A stretch of 64,000 nt of DNA from Owenia fusiformis (GCA_903813345.2 CAIIXF020000004.1:30817986-30881985); one strand, 5' to 3'; counted from the first letter of the stretch, positions 34,401-48,042 are shown. Numbers and translations: made by a program. Notes: generated by a model not told the origin, from the letters alone.

Positions 34401-37400
34401 GACGTGTAATACGATTTCCTCCTTCGCGCACCTCCTTTTGTCGAAAACGTACCCTCCATATTGGTTTTCAAAGTTTTCAAATTGACCTAGTTTTAAACCA
34501 ATCAACGATCGACTCGCTAAACCAATCAGCGACGATGTCATCTCAATACAGATTTACATTATAAGCGTATGTCATCTTTGAACCCTGGGGTTTCTCCCCC
34601 TCTTATATCAGAAAAACAAGTAATAAGGACTACCCTTCCCATGTTAGAAACCGAAAGATTTCCTTGGCTTTTTCATATTTTTAATCGTGATCAAAAATGA
34701 GAATCCTGGTTGCTAAACTTATGGAAGCAATTGTATACAAATTAAACGTTGATAGGTTGAATTTGCGATGTCATTAGTGCATTAGTCGTATGTTGAAATG
34801 CACCAACAAAAATGTGACGATTCGTGACCTGACATCTATATATGCCCTGAATCTATTTCTATTTCGCTAAACGTATATTGAGAGTTTTTATAGAAAATGG
34901 CCCCGGTAAATGACACGTATCACACAATGTTAAATGTGGCATGGTTGAAGGCGGTTTGTTCTTGTAACTTGTAACAATGTGTTCAGAGGACGACATCCTG
35001 AACAATTCAGAGCGTCTACTTGACGGTAATTATGTCATTGAAGTAAAGTGTCACGTGATGTAGCAGTTGTCTAAGCACGTTGGCTAATTTTCTGGTTCAA
35101 TATTTCGCCCATACTCAAAAATATAATAGACGTGCTGCTTACGAGTTGGTTAGATTTGATGGGATGCAAAGGCGTTTGTTTTACTTTGTACGATTTGGTA
35201 GCTGAATTGCAGAATGATGGGACTTAGAATCCAAGAAATTTAACAATTTGTATTAAAGCGCCACCAAAACTTCATTTGTTCCTAAATAGCCTTGTCAAGC
35301 ACTCCATAGCATTCCATATCGCCATTTACCACATCCTTAATTTCCATTTTTCATTTCCGGAAAACAATGGCCCTTATTAAACGTCATACATGTATATAAT
35401 CGCAACTGACTTGTCTAAGGAAGTGAAAAAGAACTTATTCAGTATATTCATGGGCTGCGCAACAAAAACCTCAAGAGAAGCTAGAATTAGTTTTGTAACA
35501 TTCAATATTTCAGACGGACTTCCCCAAGGGACACATTTTCGATTAGACTTTTTTCTAATGTTACTTGTAATTCTAAGTAAGTGAGAAATTAACACTTTGT
35601 AGGCAAAATGCTTAATTTCACTCGTATGAATTCAATTTGTTTCCCCTCGAGGATGGCGCGTCTTTTATTTACAATGCCATGTCAATTCATTTTAACGATC
35701 AAATATACAGTCTGATTTATATGATTTGGTTGTTTTATCTTATCTTCGCTACTCTATTGTGAATTTCAAGCAGCGGTTGTGTCATTATCTCCTTAAGGTC
35801 GTCGTCGTTTGACAGCGTCTAACAGGCATTGATCGTCTTCGCCAATATTCTGCTCATGATTTTGATTTTGGCAAGATACCTTGAGATTTTAATCTTTATA
35901 CATAGGTTGAACCCTGGAGAACCGGGATATTCTCGAAAAGGCCATGAGGACGTATTGTCGGTGAATGTGAGTCTGGCCCTTCATTCATGAGTCATTGATT
36001 TGTCTGTCTTTCACGTGATAACATTGTGAACGTCCGATAAAGAATTAGAAAAAATATAAAATGAGGTATTTTATTAATTTAGGAAGCCTGTATAGTTAAG
36101 AACAGGATTAGACATAATAAAGACATATATTTTCTCGTTTCCATTGTTCAATACTAAAATTTCAGTTTTTCCTTCTGTATTAGCTGTTAAATTTATATTG
36201 GCTAAATTTTAAAACTGCAAAACATATCACCGAACTTTTTAAAGTTTTTAGATACCATATCGGTTTGTAGATTTTCAATATTTTTGTGACTTAAAAAATT
36301 GAAAAGTTTTCAAATTTCTTTAAAAAAATAATAACAAAAATATGTGACAATCTTGGACACCAGTTCTGGTCGTGTTTTTTATCAGCTTGATTTCCGTCCA
36401 AGCTGAGAATGATTGATCTTAATCTGGCATAGTTCTTTGGACTGACTTTGATCTACAAGACCTGATCGTGTTATCTTCTATTAGTATGCTAAGTTATTCT
36501 ATTCACGTCTAACGTCCCACTGTGTTGTGTTCGCCAAAAAGGGCGTCGTGTTCGACATGTGCTAATTATTTGTCGATTGTAGAACTAAGATTAAAAGACA
36601 TGGCAAGGCATGAATATGGAAAAATACGTAGATGAGAACTGCATTACGTAATAATATGTCAATGTGAAAATATAAGTTGTCTGTTGTTTGTGTATGTGTA
36701 TGTATATTTTATGTAATCACCATTGAGATTTAAGAAAAGCGCTTTTATGAAACACATCGACCCTTTGTCACTAAAAATCGACATTAGTATTGAAGCGCTT
36801 TCCGAGTCAAGTGTAATTCCGTCTGGTTTTTAATAAAAAACGACTCACCCGGCTTTATAACATTTGTTCTGAACGAAAATAAAATTCATTGCTGAGTATA
36901 TACAGGTATATTGTACATCTAAATAAAGACTTTCGGTGAGGGCCAAATAAATCAATGCTATACATATTCTCGTGAATCTAGTTAGTGTAATGATAGTGAA
37001 TGGAGTTGTCCATGTTCATGTCTGCTGAATATAGGTTTGACATTAATTGTATTAAACGAGTATGAAAAGTGGTTAGGAAGAAAACAAGTGTTATTACAAA
37101 AAAAGTCTTAAAACGCTTTAATAAATGAAAGTGTAATCAGGATATCCGATTTTGCAAAACGCTTTCCACTTGAAAGCTTTGGCGTTTTTTCTAGTGTAAT
37201 TCCAGTTAATATATTTCAGTAAAACAACGCAAAACAGACAAAGGATATTGCGTAAAATACAGCAATATAAGTAGTATCAAATGACGATATATTACAGTAT
37301 ACTAAACATGCCATTAAATATATTTTAAACATGTCAATATATTGTTCTAGCCAAAATCATATTTTGACACAAAAGCTGCACTTTTAGAAAAACGAACTCA

Positions 37401-38829
37401 CCTTTTTTCTACGAGGGCGATACGTGATAGCCTACGAAAGACAGCGACGAATACTGTTGATAGACCCAACGCTTAATATCCAATAACTAGATCAATCGAA
37501 CTAAACTGTCATAGTAAGATCTTTACAAGCATCTTTATGTACTTAAGATTTGGGGGGTTGTTGATCCGACTAACTGATGACTCTCATGTCTCGGCTCATA
37601 TATAATGTCGTTATCCGATCGCAAATCATATCCACTGATTCCCTATAAGCTAAGATATCATTATTTGACTTTTTAAAATGGCAAATTTACCATAGATATT
37701 GCATCATTACGCATATTTCACGTAATACTTGTTTAATATTACATTATTACGCATATTTCACGTAATATTCGTCCTTTTATAATATTTCAACAATATCGGG
37801 TTTCCATGTCTGCGATCTCAAAAACAAATTGAGAAATCTAATCCAGACATAACTATGGTTAAGCTTGATTTAACGTTCCGATATCCCGAAGCAAAATGTA
37901 ATCAGTAAATTCACCTAGTAGTCGTATGCGAGGACGAACTAGTTTCTACGCTGGGAAGAGTGTAGCGAAACTGGCAATGGGATTTATATTGAATAATTAA
38001 CTGTCTAGCAGATGCCTGGAACGCGCTATTAGAAAAACTCGTTACTATTTCATCCCTTGCAAATCCCTATATTCCAATAAATAATTTCTTAAGTTCGTTA
38101 TGTTTAATGAAACGTCTACAATATATAAATAACAAAGGAACCATTGGAATATATCAAAAAATAATTATGCTTACAACTCGCTAAGAAAGTCTTTTGAAAG
38201 GTCTTTTAAACCAATCAAAAACAAATTATGAAATTTTATAGAATAAACCCAGAAATCACCAGAATCTGCCTGTTTCAACAAAGTAGTTCAAATTAATGAC
38301 TAAATGGTTTAAGGTGTCCCCAGTAGACCAACTTTATGATGGATTTACGTATGTTATGTAAGCACTCATTCTATATGGGGGATGCCTAAATCAAACTGAA
38401 TACTCATTCTACGATTTACCTCCATCAGAAAGATAATTCATTCTATTCTGACCCCTTAATTAGCCAAAGGCTTTATTTCACTCCTTAACTTAATCCCAAA
38501 ACGTCTTTTATACAATAAGGCACTTTTAGTAGTTATTTGTTATATGATGGGCTACTTGTTGCGACTGAGAACAGTTCTTTTTTATATTGTCCGTTTACCA
38601 ACACATGAACTGAGCTAGCAGTGATAAAGATACGAAACAGCCAAGAAAAAGACACAAAACACATAGGTCAAGGCTACTGACTCCATGAAGAGGGGAATTA
38701 CCCATAATTCATATATAAACTTACGTTCATGAATATTTGAACTAATTGTTTGATTTATCGTTTAATTCTGGGTAATTCCTCCTCTGGTTCTTTCAATTGA
38801 ATGATAATTAGTATTAAAATAACAATTCA
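34401..38829. other. gene-free stretch with minor repeats
   Basis: A 26-bp direct repeat (CATTATTACGCATATTTCAC plus GTAATA) occurs near 37706 and 37742. Two diverged blocks with CGCTTT and GTGTAATTCC..GTT lie at 36735-36850 and 37110-37210. 35514-35576 is exon-like: TATTTCAG before it, GTAAGTGAG after it, and an internal ATG at 35558 reading MLLVIL. No protein family supports it. Confidence 0.4.
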
Positions 38830-38960
38830 TTCAATAGTTCTGTAACGACCCTTGGGCACGCTCGTCGGGGAGCTGTAGTGTACCGAGCCAGATACTAGAC
38901 TCGAAAGAGAATGTGCTAGATTCAACGCCCCGTACGGGAATCGAACCCAGGACCTCCCGC
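38830..38960 (-). mobile_element. tRNA-related SINE fragment
   Basis: On the minus strand GGGAGGTCCTGGGTTCGATT followed by CCCGTACGGGGCG has the T-arm/B-box of a tRNA-derived SINE. It is followed by a body through TCTGGCTCGGTACACTACAG and CTCCCCGACGAGCG. The 5' half with an A box is not recognisable. Confidence 0.5.
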
Positions 38961-40440
38961 TCTCGAGTTCTTTTATTGTTCTCTGTTGTACTTTGTAAAT
39001 CATTAAAGACAGGGCTCCACTATAAAAGCAGAAAGTCAGTGAGAAATTGATGTAATACCATGTTTGAAAATTTAAATGTCCACAGAATCTGACACTTCGA
39101 ACCTGTTTTTCCATATATCTCTAATATTTTGCATAGAACTAAACATTGTCACAGTTATTCATGAATATGTTTTTTGTAGTTACTGAATATAATATGGTTC
39201 ACATAGTGGCGTGTAAAAGAACATATTTCAAGGGTTTCGATAAGCTTTTGCAAATGATTATAGCTCTTATAGCATATTTTTCGATTGTTTGATGTAAAAG
39301 TGGAAGGAGGTTTAATGAAAGTGGATTTTCTTGGAAACTTTAAATTACTTCTATAATAAGGCAAATTATTCAATTAACTTTGCGAAATCTTTAAGGATAA
39401 TCATTTACTGGTTAATTGATAGAAGGATCTTTATTCTTTACACGTCATGTTGACGTCATCAAATACACGTCCACTGAAAACCGATGTATTTAGCCCGTTT
39501 AAAGTCCATTTGCAAGGGTTAAGCTCCGCAGGGATTTTATCATTTTGACATGCTATCTTCTAGGCATCTATGTATCTGATATCTTATAATTACCTTGATC
39601 GGAATTGAGTATCATATCAATTCTAACTGGATAGACTAGTTTTCAACCAATTCGTCGGATTTCAAAGGTCAGTAACATATAAATCAGCCCCTGAGGTAGA
39701 CCAAGTACGAATGTCTTGCGAAAAACGCACCTGCGATCGCAAATTCGCTGATGACACGTTCGTAGATTATCTGTTCATTGGCAAATCGAATTAACAGAAT
39801 ATTTTCTACAGATGGCAGAAGAAATGAGTCCCCCCCCCCCCCAACTCGTTATTGTGTATTGTTCAGTATCAGAGGCTTCCTCTTAACTTTCCCTTAATAT
39901 GGTTCTGCAAGCCTTATATGGATCTATCACATGGCATTCAAAATGGCGGATAACAGTAGGTTTGATATACAGGGTGACAAAAAAACACAGATTTTACTCT
40001 ATCTTGATGAAGAAAATCAAGTCATAATTCAGCTTAGATAAGTTATAAGTACCTGGGCTTTGAGTTGCCTTCGCTATAAACCGCGTAAAAACGATTCGCG
40101 ATCGCGTAAAACCGATTAAATGCACGTAGATCGTTCCTTGGTGCCCTGTAATATCAATATTCTAGACCATAACCAGTACGTACCTTGCAAGTTGTACTGC
40201 ATTTTTGCAACGTTGTATCTAGGCCCCCCTAATATACATAAAATACGCAAGGAATCGATATAATGTTGGCCAAGAGAGATGACACTTGACAGATTCATGA
40301 AATATGAATTCTCATATCGCGGTCAGTAGCACGATTCTAAGATAAATGTATATTTACTTGAAGTTTAATTATTTTGAAATTTCTCAATTGGTTCTCACTT
40401 GATAAATCATAGCATTACCAATTTAGACAATATGTCGTCC
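38961..40440. other. gene-free stretch with two repeat fragments
   Basis: 39885-39945 (CTTAATATGGTTCTGCAAGC, CTTATATGGATCTATCACAT, TTCAAAATGGCGG) belongs to a family also seen at 5228-5282, 23228-23290 and 60038-60100. 39963-39985 (TACAGGGTGACAAAAAAACA) resembles a mariner-type terminus like that at 56174 without a partner. A poly(C) run lies at 39831-39842. Confidence 0.45.
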
Positions 40441-40444
40441 TTAA

Positions 40445-41253
40445 CCCTACTATCACACCAAACTAGTTCTCACTGCGTTCTCGAAAACGGGCTTCAACTG
40501 TGTACGAACGGACTGGGCGTAGTAAGAACCGTTTGGGGTATATTTGCAAACTTCATCGAACGTCCTCGAACGGGTAGGTCCCCTAGAACTTAGAACATGT
40601 TCAAAATGTTCTAGTGGTTGTCACGTTCTACAATTAGAACGAGTGACAACGTACTAACGACGAGCTGGACATACTACGAACAGAGCCGTCGTACTTCAAT
40701 CCTACTAGGGGCGTTTTTACAACGAGTTGAACTGTCCGAGGACGTATTGAGAACGAGGTAGAACTAATTGCCAACGGGTTTAAACTGACTAAGAACGTAT
40801 TTAAGACTGCTTATAAACGAGTTAGCAAAAATATAGCTATCACACCAAACAAGTTGCCACTGCGTTCTTCAAAACTGGTTTTAAACTGTGTGCGAACGGA
40901 ATGAACGTAGCTGCAACTTTCTAAGGTCTATTTACGAACTTCATGAACGTCCTCAGACGGGGAAGGTGATTTTAGAATTTTGAATCGATTCAAAATTCGA
41001 TGGCGACCATACCGTTCTGTAATCAGGTCATGATGACCTTCTAGACTAAGGGACCGTTTATACTACGTTGCACACCGACGTGGTGCGACCTGAACGAACT
41101 GCGAATGAGATGGACGTATTGAAGACTGTTTATGAACGAAGTAGCTAATTATTTTAGACATATATCCCGACCGCAGCCAGATTGAGCCCGTTTTACGACA
41201 TTTTCGTAGGACTGGCAAGAACGGGTAAGAACTAGTTTGGTGTGATAGGGGGG
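40445..41253 (+). mobile_element. dimeric TIR element (PIF/Harbinger-like TSD), copy 1
   Basis: Termini are inverted: the left reads CCCTACTATCACACCAAACT and AGTTCTCAC, and the right, in reverse complement, reads CCCCCCTATCACACCAAACT and AGTTCTTAC. The flanks are TTAA and TTAG, sharing TTA. The element is internally double: the start motif recurs near 40829 as CTATCACACCAAACAAGTTG, followed again by CACTGCGTTCT, GTGCGAACGGA and ACGAACTTCAT..CGTCCTC. Each half has a palindromic heart, the right one the perfect 24-bp palindrome at 40975-40998 (GAATTTTGAATC and its mirror). There is no coding sequence. A 3-bp TTA duplication fits PIF/Harbinger; the superfamily is inferred only from that. Confidence 0.75.
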
Positions 41254-42844
41254 TTAGGTTTGTCATTTTGTAAAAATTGCTTTTTAATGGATTCATTGCG
41301 TCTGTCATATAAAAAATAGATTCTAATACTAATAGAGGATTCGGACTTGGACTTCAACTGCGCATGCCTGACTTTTCAGTAATATAAATAACTTAACGGG
41401 TTACCGAATATATTGCTCCTTTCTCTACACTTTTCAACAAATGTTTGGTGTAACATCGATACAATTAATGTGCCTCTAGTAACTACGTTTGACTATTTCT
41501 TTTTATTACAGCCCAACAAGTATGGCCTTTTCAGGCAAATTCGTTGAGAAATTACTTTGATATACAGTGTACTTTTTCCATTCTACATTCTTCCTTCACC
41601 CTCATTAATCTCTGTGGATATCAAGATGTACTCTTAATTCTAGTTTTTAATATCACGGCCACGTCGTAATTGAAACGCTTGTGCGTCGAATGGGATTCTT
41701 CCGCCATATTAGCGGTACATTTTTCCATCCATGATGAGGTACCATATGGGAATTTATATCTAATACTTACCCCAGAAAGATTTACATGTATATACTTTTG
41801 ATGTTGAATATCAGGGATTTTTCAGTTGAAATCCTACATTTCAATTTGCTAATCGCAGAGGTAAGCTAGATATTAACTGTGGGAGAATAGAACATCAATT
41901 TGCAATGTAATTGAAGATGCTGGAATGAGATGTCATCCGCAGGATAGGAGTTGTTGAATTAGATTCTAAAATTATAGAAGATCTACATGCAAAGAAATGT
42001 CAAACCAACCTTGCTAACCGTCTTCTTAAATCCGGTTAATCGGAATATATATTCAGTAGCATTTCAAGGGTAATTGGTTTTGAACAGCTTTTACTAAAAT
42101 TGGTCTTCGACACGCTGATTTTGACATGTTGACTGTCACGTCTGCAATGCGAACCACGTGTTTGCTTATATAATTCGTGGTTTACCACATCCCCAAGAGA
42201 ATTGACCACGTGATGAATATGCCTCTAGATGATTCGTCACGACTTTAACCTACTTTTACGTGATTGGTTAACACAGTTTCATTTGGCTAATTGGGTCTTT
42301 TGTACGCTTTCACGTGATTTGCCAAGTTTTCTGATGACACCCTTTCACGTGACTGATCACATGCCATCTGACTGTACTATATAGAATACTGTAGACGAAT
42401 TTAGATGATATAGATAATATCTAATACGTGTTAATTATTATGTTGGAGATTCTGATTTAAACAGCGTATGCTGAGAGTGGCAGTGAATACGAAACCGTGG
42501 CTTGGAATCTACCAGTCGCCATGTCTTGTCCAGCCATTAGGCGGACAACTGGAAATATTAATGCCATCCGGCTTGAATAAGCATATCGAATGATATCCCG
42601 AGGATATTATGGCATTTTACGACTTTCCGCTACTCCTTTGAATCAAATGATCCATATGCTCTGGTAGTTTGCTTCATTTAAACTCGAATCGTTGTCATGG
42701 CAACAAGGTTTGTGTCATGAATAAGTAAAAATAATTGGAAAGTTATCATTATACAATGCCGACTGTAAATGTTGATTAATATCTTAAGCATTGACCCGTA
42801 TGACATAAGCCATTAATAAAATGAATGTAGGAATGATACCCAGC
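41254..42844. other. gene-free stretch
   Basis: AT-rich spacer with short words such as TTCACGTGA near 42150-42360. No gene or repeat family was identified. Confidence 0.35.
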
Positions 42845-42980
42845 TACACTCCCTTCCATTAGTTTGGGAACACGGATTTTCTCATTTGATAGCGTGTTCG
42901 GAGTTTGTCTTAAGTGTATCCGTCTCATCTTTTATCTACAAAACCAGGGACTAAAGTTCAACGAGGAAATGTAAGCTTCA
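42845..42980 (+). mobile_element. left-end fragment of the TA-flanked CACTCCC MITE
   Basis: TACACTCCCTTCCATTAGTT and then GGGAACACGGATTTTCTCAT follow the left end of the complete copy at 62534. No right end is visible. Confidence 0.4.
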
Positions 42981-45900
42981 AAACGTACTGAAGAAGTCAT
43001 ATACTTAAACGCCGTGTCTGAAAAATTGTGTAGAAGCAAATGATACATTATCACTTTTTACTATTCAATCTTATAGAAAATACTGCTGCAAGATCAGCCA
43101 AAAGATTGTATCCGATCGGCCGGCAAGGACATTATTAAACTTTGAACATATGTTTTCATTTGATATGTTAGTACCTTGGGGGCCCCTGTAAGAAATCAAT
43201 ATACGGGACAAATGTTCTTATGGTTAAACTCTGAAAGCAATGATGTATTATAAATTAAATTAGACATTAGAGATACAGTGTTTGGAATGGTTGTAATAAA
43301 CTAGATATTTCAACATTCTTTGATGTTATCAAAATCGAACGCCAGTATTTTAATAATATGACAACCTTAGCTTTTGCATTTGAATATTTCTCAATCGGAG
43401 AGCACCGATGCTCCGAAACCGAAGATGTTCATATCACGAAAATGGCCGAATATGCTTCAAGGAACCAATCAAATTCATTGAAACATCATGGGTCTTTGAT
43501 TGCATTTCATAAAGCGTGACCCACTTTTCTCAAAAGCGTAGTTCCTGACATCGTTTTTGAAACGTGGTTTACAAGAAAAGGTGGGCATCTGAGACTTATC
43601 AATAAATAGTCAAAGATCCTACATTGATATTTTACTACGGGCCTTCCTTTCAATTGATTCGCTTGGTATGATAGGTGGTATGATATTATTAGCTAGGTGC
43701 ATACGCCGGTGCATAATAAACAAACCGTATTTTGTGGCCCAGGTTCAATCTGCCAAATTAATCAACTCTTCGAGGGAATTAGATTATCATTTTGCGGATA
43801 TCATTTCGCGGATATTCTTAGTCAGAAGTTTCAAGGTTGATAATCTGCTGTTTTAGATAACAGCGAGAGAAGGAAACACAACGAGATTAATAGATGACCC
43901 CGTTATCACGCAACCGGAAAACGTTTTGTTTAATGGTTTTGAAGCTATCTACTATCATTACATAATAACAAGGATTTTATCACAACAAACCATTCCTTCT
44001 AATTTTATTTTTGATTACAAGTCTTTATAAATCTAGAGATAGCCGTTCATCAATCGGACCTTGTCCGGATTAGACCTGTCTATGCTCCATTTTGCCATGT
44101 TAGGTCTGGTGTTACCTGGCCGATTTCATCGGACAAAAACAAGGTCCGATCTTGCGTATGACGTGCTTTTAAAAGATGAGTTATTTGATAAACAATTTAA
44201 GCATGGCAGGTCATGACTTTACCTGAAATCAGTCATGCTAATCTGGTTTAAGAATTCTAATCAATAAGCAACAGGATTCTAGTGTTTTTAACATTTTGCA
44301 ATGAGCGGTAACAATTTCACGCCTCATTAGACAACGTATTGAGGAGATGACGCGCGCGCATCTTTAACTTAGGTCATAAGAAGTAAATTGTTTGTTTTGC
44401 GTCCCCTTGCTTGCACGATTTGAGTAAATCAGAAAAAACAAACACATCCAAATAGCAATCAAAAGAGTCTGAAAGTACCATTGCATTTTGTTCAATCAGA
44501 ATCAGATAATATGGCGGATAATTTGATGTGCGTCAAAATTGACAGTGTCATTGATTACTTTGGCATACATTGTGTATTTTCTTATGTTTACCCTTAAAAA
44601 TAGCCATGTTTGAATATAAATAGATAGGTGTTTGTAATTACTACAGATTGGTACAGTGTATGTCATCCCTTTTAATGCCCATAAAATGTATACATTTCTC
44701 TACAAACAAGTTTGTGTTTTTTCTTGAGTTTGTGTTTTTTTTTCCTTGTACCCTTGCATGATTTGGATTTTGCCAGGACGCAAAACAAGAATCTACTTCG
44801 TATGGCCTTACTTCTGATTGGTGCCTGGCGACACCTATAATATTTAGATTCGAGCGGTCAATAATATCCCATACAAGTGTCCATAATAATCTGTTTTATC
44901 ATACTCGTCTGAATAGGCCATGATCAATAATATTGATGTCTTTATAATTGAAATAATATAAAAAGAATATATAAATTACTCATGAGATTTGGAATAATAG
45001 AATTGGATTTTTATTATCGTAAAGCGCAACCGGTTTCTTATTAAATGAATTTATCGAAGATGTTTTCTTTTAATTAAATTTTATGTTCGATAATAGTTTA
45101 TTTATAAATGACGGCTGATTAACTACGGGGTGATATGTCCTTATAAGGCGCTGATGTATGTCATTTCGGGGAATTCATACGTTTTTGTTTACATGGAATG
45201 GAAGATTGGGAAATACGAGAGAAATTATTGCACCAATAGTATAAGGATTGGAGTTTGTATCAGTAAAGATAAATTAATTTAAAGATAAATTCATCAGAGG
45301 GCATAAACACAGTGGGTGTCAATGCCGTTAGATAAACTATCACGGTGACCATGTTTTGAAATGCATAATAAGGTTAAAAGAGTGCAATCAACAAGAAATA
45401 AAGTATACGGGCATTTAGTTAATAGTCTAAATTGTATAGAACTGCAAAAAAATAAACCAATTCATTCATATATCAGAGAGAAATAGTGTAAAATAGGGAT
45501 GATCGCCATAACTGTTTTTCTGTGGTTGACATTTAACCAGAACAATGCTAATCTCAGTTTCATAAAATATGCACAAATAATCCGAACGGATAGGAAAACT
45601 AATCGAGAAATTAGCTCTACTACTCAAAAGGTGTTATTTATAAAAATGATTTTTATTCGATCGAGCAAAATTAATTGACTCATTTACATATTTATGTAAA
45701 GAAGTAGATGAAAAGAATATATTTCTATATGACATCAGGTTTCTTCGTGACCTCCTTTCTAAATGACATCTCTGTTAGTATTCTGTGAAAATTCTGCGTA
45801 ATGAACGAGCTCCTTGTTTTTCGAGCGTATCTATCATTTAAATGTACTCTCTATATACTTGTATAGTTTATTTCTTGTTGATTCCACACGTTTCCACTAT

Positions 45901-47015
45901 ATTTCATAATCAAAAATTGACCAACCAGATATATTTCTCAAGGTTGGTTAATATTAAATGGTGAATGTTGCAGTTATTATTGCACCATTGAGGCCGTTAA
46001 AAAGTCAATACCAGTTAATGTATCCCGTGTGTATTTTAAGAATTGATTTGATTTATGATATTTCATTACAATTAAATTAATAATTTAATTTAATAAATCA
46101 TTCTCGCATGTTTATTTCTTATAAATTACTTTTTATATTCAATCCCCTTGAAAAAGTGGGGCGTATAATCAGGAGGTCAACACATTTACTGTGTAGATAA
46201 ACTTGATGTATATATGTGTATTCACCAAATCCAAACTCAACCCCTCATAGAAACAATAGCACATACCTCAAAGCCTATATATGTTTGACGATTTTAAAAA
46301 GTACATCAAGTGTTTCATAATGTCCTATCCATTTAGTAACATGAAGGAAGGGGGAATTTTTAACCCATACAAAAACTGGCTTAAATAGCATGCTATTCAG
46401 TGTTGGATTCAGTGTGAAAACTTTTGGAAGGAAGTGTTCAAATACTTTTATGAAAGAGTAAAAACGTTTTGAACACAGCCCCCCACATACACACACATAC
46501 ACTCTTGGCCTTGATAACGCACAGACATCCCTCAGGTAAGGCGGTGGAAGATAATGGGGATAGACTTGATGTCGCACTATTGTTTTGTAGTATAGCACGT
46601 AATATTATATACTAATTGATAGTTCGCTACCCTCTTAAAGCAATAATTTAAAATAATAGCGAACATCATAAGTTTTGTAGCAAAATTTTGAAAATCAAAG
46701 TTTAGCCACCCAAATGTTTTCAAGATTCTTTAAAATCGATGTATTCAAATATTATACGAATAGAGGGCTATAGAGTATTATGATCTTTGCTCCTGATAAA
46801 AAGATGGCGTAAAACATTTTTGTTCTATATCGTTGAAATATTCATGAAGGCGTTTATAATCAATTCTAGGAGGTACTCCTGGGCATTTCTGAGAAAGTTA
46901 TCATCCGGGACTCCAACTATGACCTTGACTTTTTGTTAAGAATTCAGCCACTTCTGACTTGAAACCTCTCCCTCAAATTATATGATACATTGGATTAATA
47001 AGTATTTCCCTTGAT
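42981..47015. other. gene-free stretch with one foldback
   Basis: 44053-44150 is a 98-bp foldback: ATCGGACCTTGT at the left is mirrored by ACAAGGTCCGAT at the right, with AGACCT/AGGTCT as a second inner pair. 45342-45495 is the partner of 28656-28812. No gene is recognised. Confidence 0.4.
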
Positions 47016-47042
47016 ATGCGCATGCGCATGCGCATGCGCATG
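47016..47042. repeat. alternating (ATGCGC)n tract
   Basis: Four and a half units of ATGCGC, alternating purine-pyrimidine throughout, with potential to adopt Z-DNA or a cruciform. It lies 1.05 kb upstream of the sulfotransferase start codon. Confidence 0.8.
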
Positions 47043-47103
47043 CCAATAAACAGCATATTTGCATATTTTAAAATCAGGGAAGGCATCACGTAAAAGCGAT
47101 ACC

Positions 47104-47300
47104 TACACTCCCCTTCATAGGTTTAGCAATCAGAAGTCAGCTTTTCGATCATGGATTAAAGCCTGGTAATGTCTTGCGATTTCAAAACATTCATCTTTGT
47201 CATAAATGTCCACATTTTGGCGATTGAATATCAAAATTAAAGTCGATAGGTTTTGATATGGTATTAACTGAAAACTTCCGGTTGAAAACTTATTGGGGTA
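47104..47300 (+). mobile_element. TA-flanked CACTCCCC MITE
   Basis: The left end CACTCCCCTTCATAGGTTTA and AGCAATCAGAAGTC and the right end AACTTCCGGTTGAAAACTTA and TTGGGG are related inversely and match the 62534-62749 copy, with a few changes near the right tip. TA lies at both ends. It is about 0.2 kb, non-coding, and sits in the upstream region of the sulfotransferase gene. Confidence 0.65.
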
Positions 47301-47831
47301 TGTCTAAATGAAATATTAATTGATTTTCCATATTTCACGCTGTTGACTTTTATTTGAAAATAATGAATGTATACAGAGGCAATTATTAATTAAAACTGTA
47401 AATTCATATCATTGTGACAATCTCGTGATTTATTAAATTTAGAGCGCTGTTAAATATTGACCGAGTGTAATATATACCAAAGTCCCGCTTATATTGTGTG
47501 TTATATTCTTAGTTTCCACTGAAGCCTCAGTTTTTTGTACGCACTATGCAGTCTTATTTTTCATTGTTAACAGGAACTCTGGGAAATGTCCTCCCCTGAT
47601 TTAAATGCACAGCAGTTTTAATGCAATTCAAGCAGACATGATAAATCATCAGTAAAATAAACACAGTTGACTTAACAAAAAGAGGTCAATGCCGTAAATT
47701 TTATTTTCCCGATAATTTATGAGAAATACGTAAGTAACATGTGTTTCACATTAATTAAAGCTACACAATAGTACCTAAAAATCATTGTTCTAATAACTAT
47801 TCTAGGCATGTTTCATGATCAGTTATATGCT

Positions 47832-47838
47832 TATAAAG
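47832..47838 (+). promoter_or_regulatory. candidate TATA box of the sulfotransferase gene
   Basis: TATAAAG stands about 225 bp before the 3' splice-site candidate at 48061 and about 260 bp before the start codon. Transcription would begin near 47862, inside the 37-bp tandem duplication. Confidence 0.35.
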
Positions 47839-47851
47839 GTCGTCTATTTTA

Positions 47852-47925
47852 GTATAAGGACTGCGTAATCTGGTAGCAGTTAGCGGTAGGATAAAGATTG
47901 CGTAATCTGGTAGCAGTTAGCAGAG
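47852..47925 (+). repeat. 37-bp tandem duplication at the promoter
   Basis: Two adjacent 37-bp units share TGCGTAATCTGGTAGCAGTT and AGC exactly (47862-47884 and 47899-47921) and differ at a handful of positions outside that core. It covers the expected start region downstream of the TATA box, so it may duplicate a core-promoter or 5'-UTR element. Confidence 0.7.
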
Positions 47926-48042
47926 CTTCAGTTGTTAGTTTAACTAAATAGCAACAAATCAAAGAACGATAGTTAATTTGTCGCATTCTCAAAACACTAA
48001 AACTAGAAAGTTGCCCCTGATGTGCATTAAAGCGTTGCGTAA

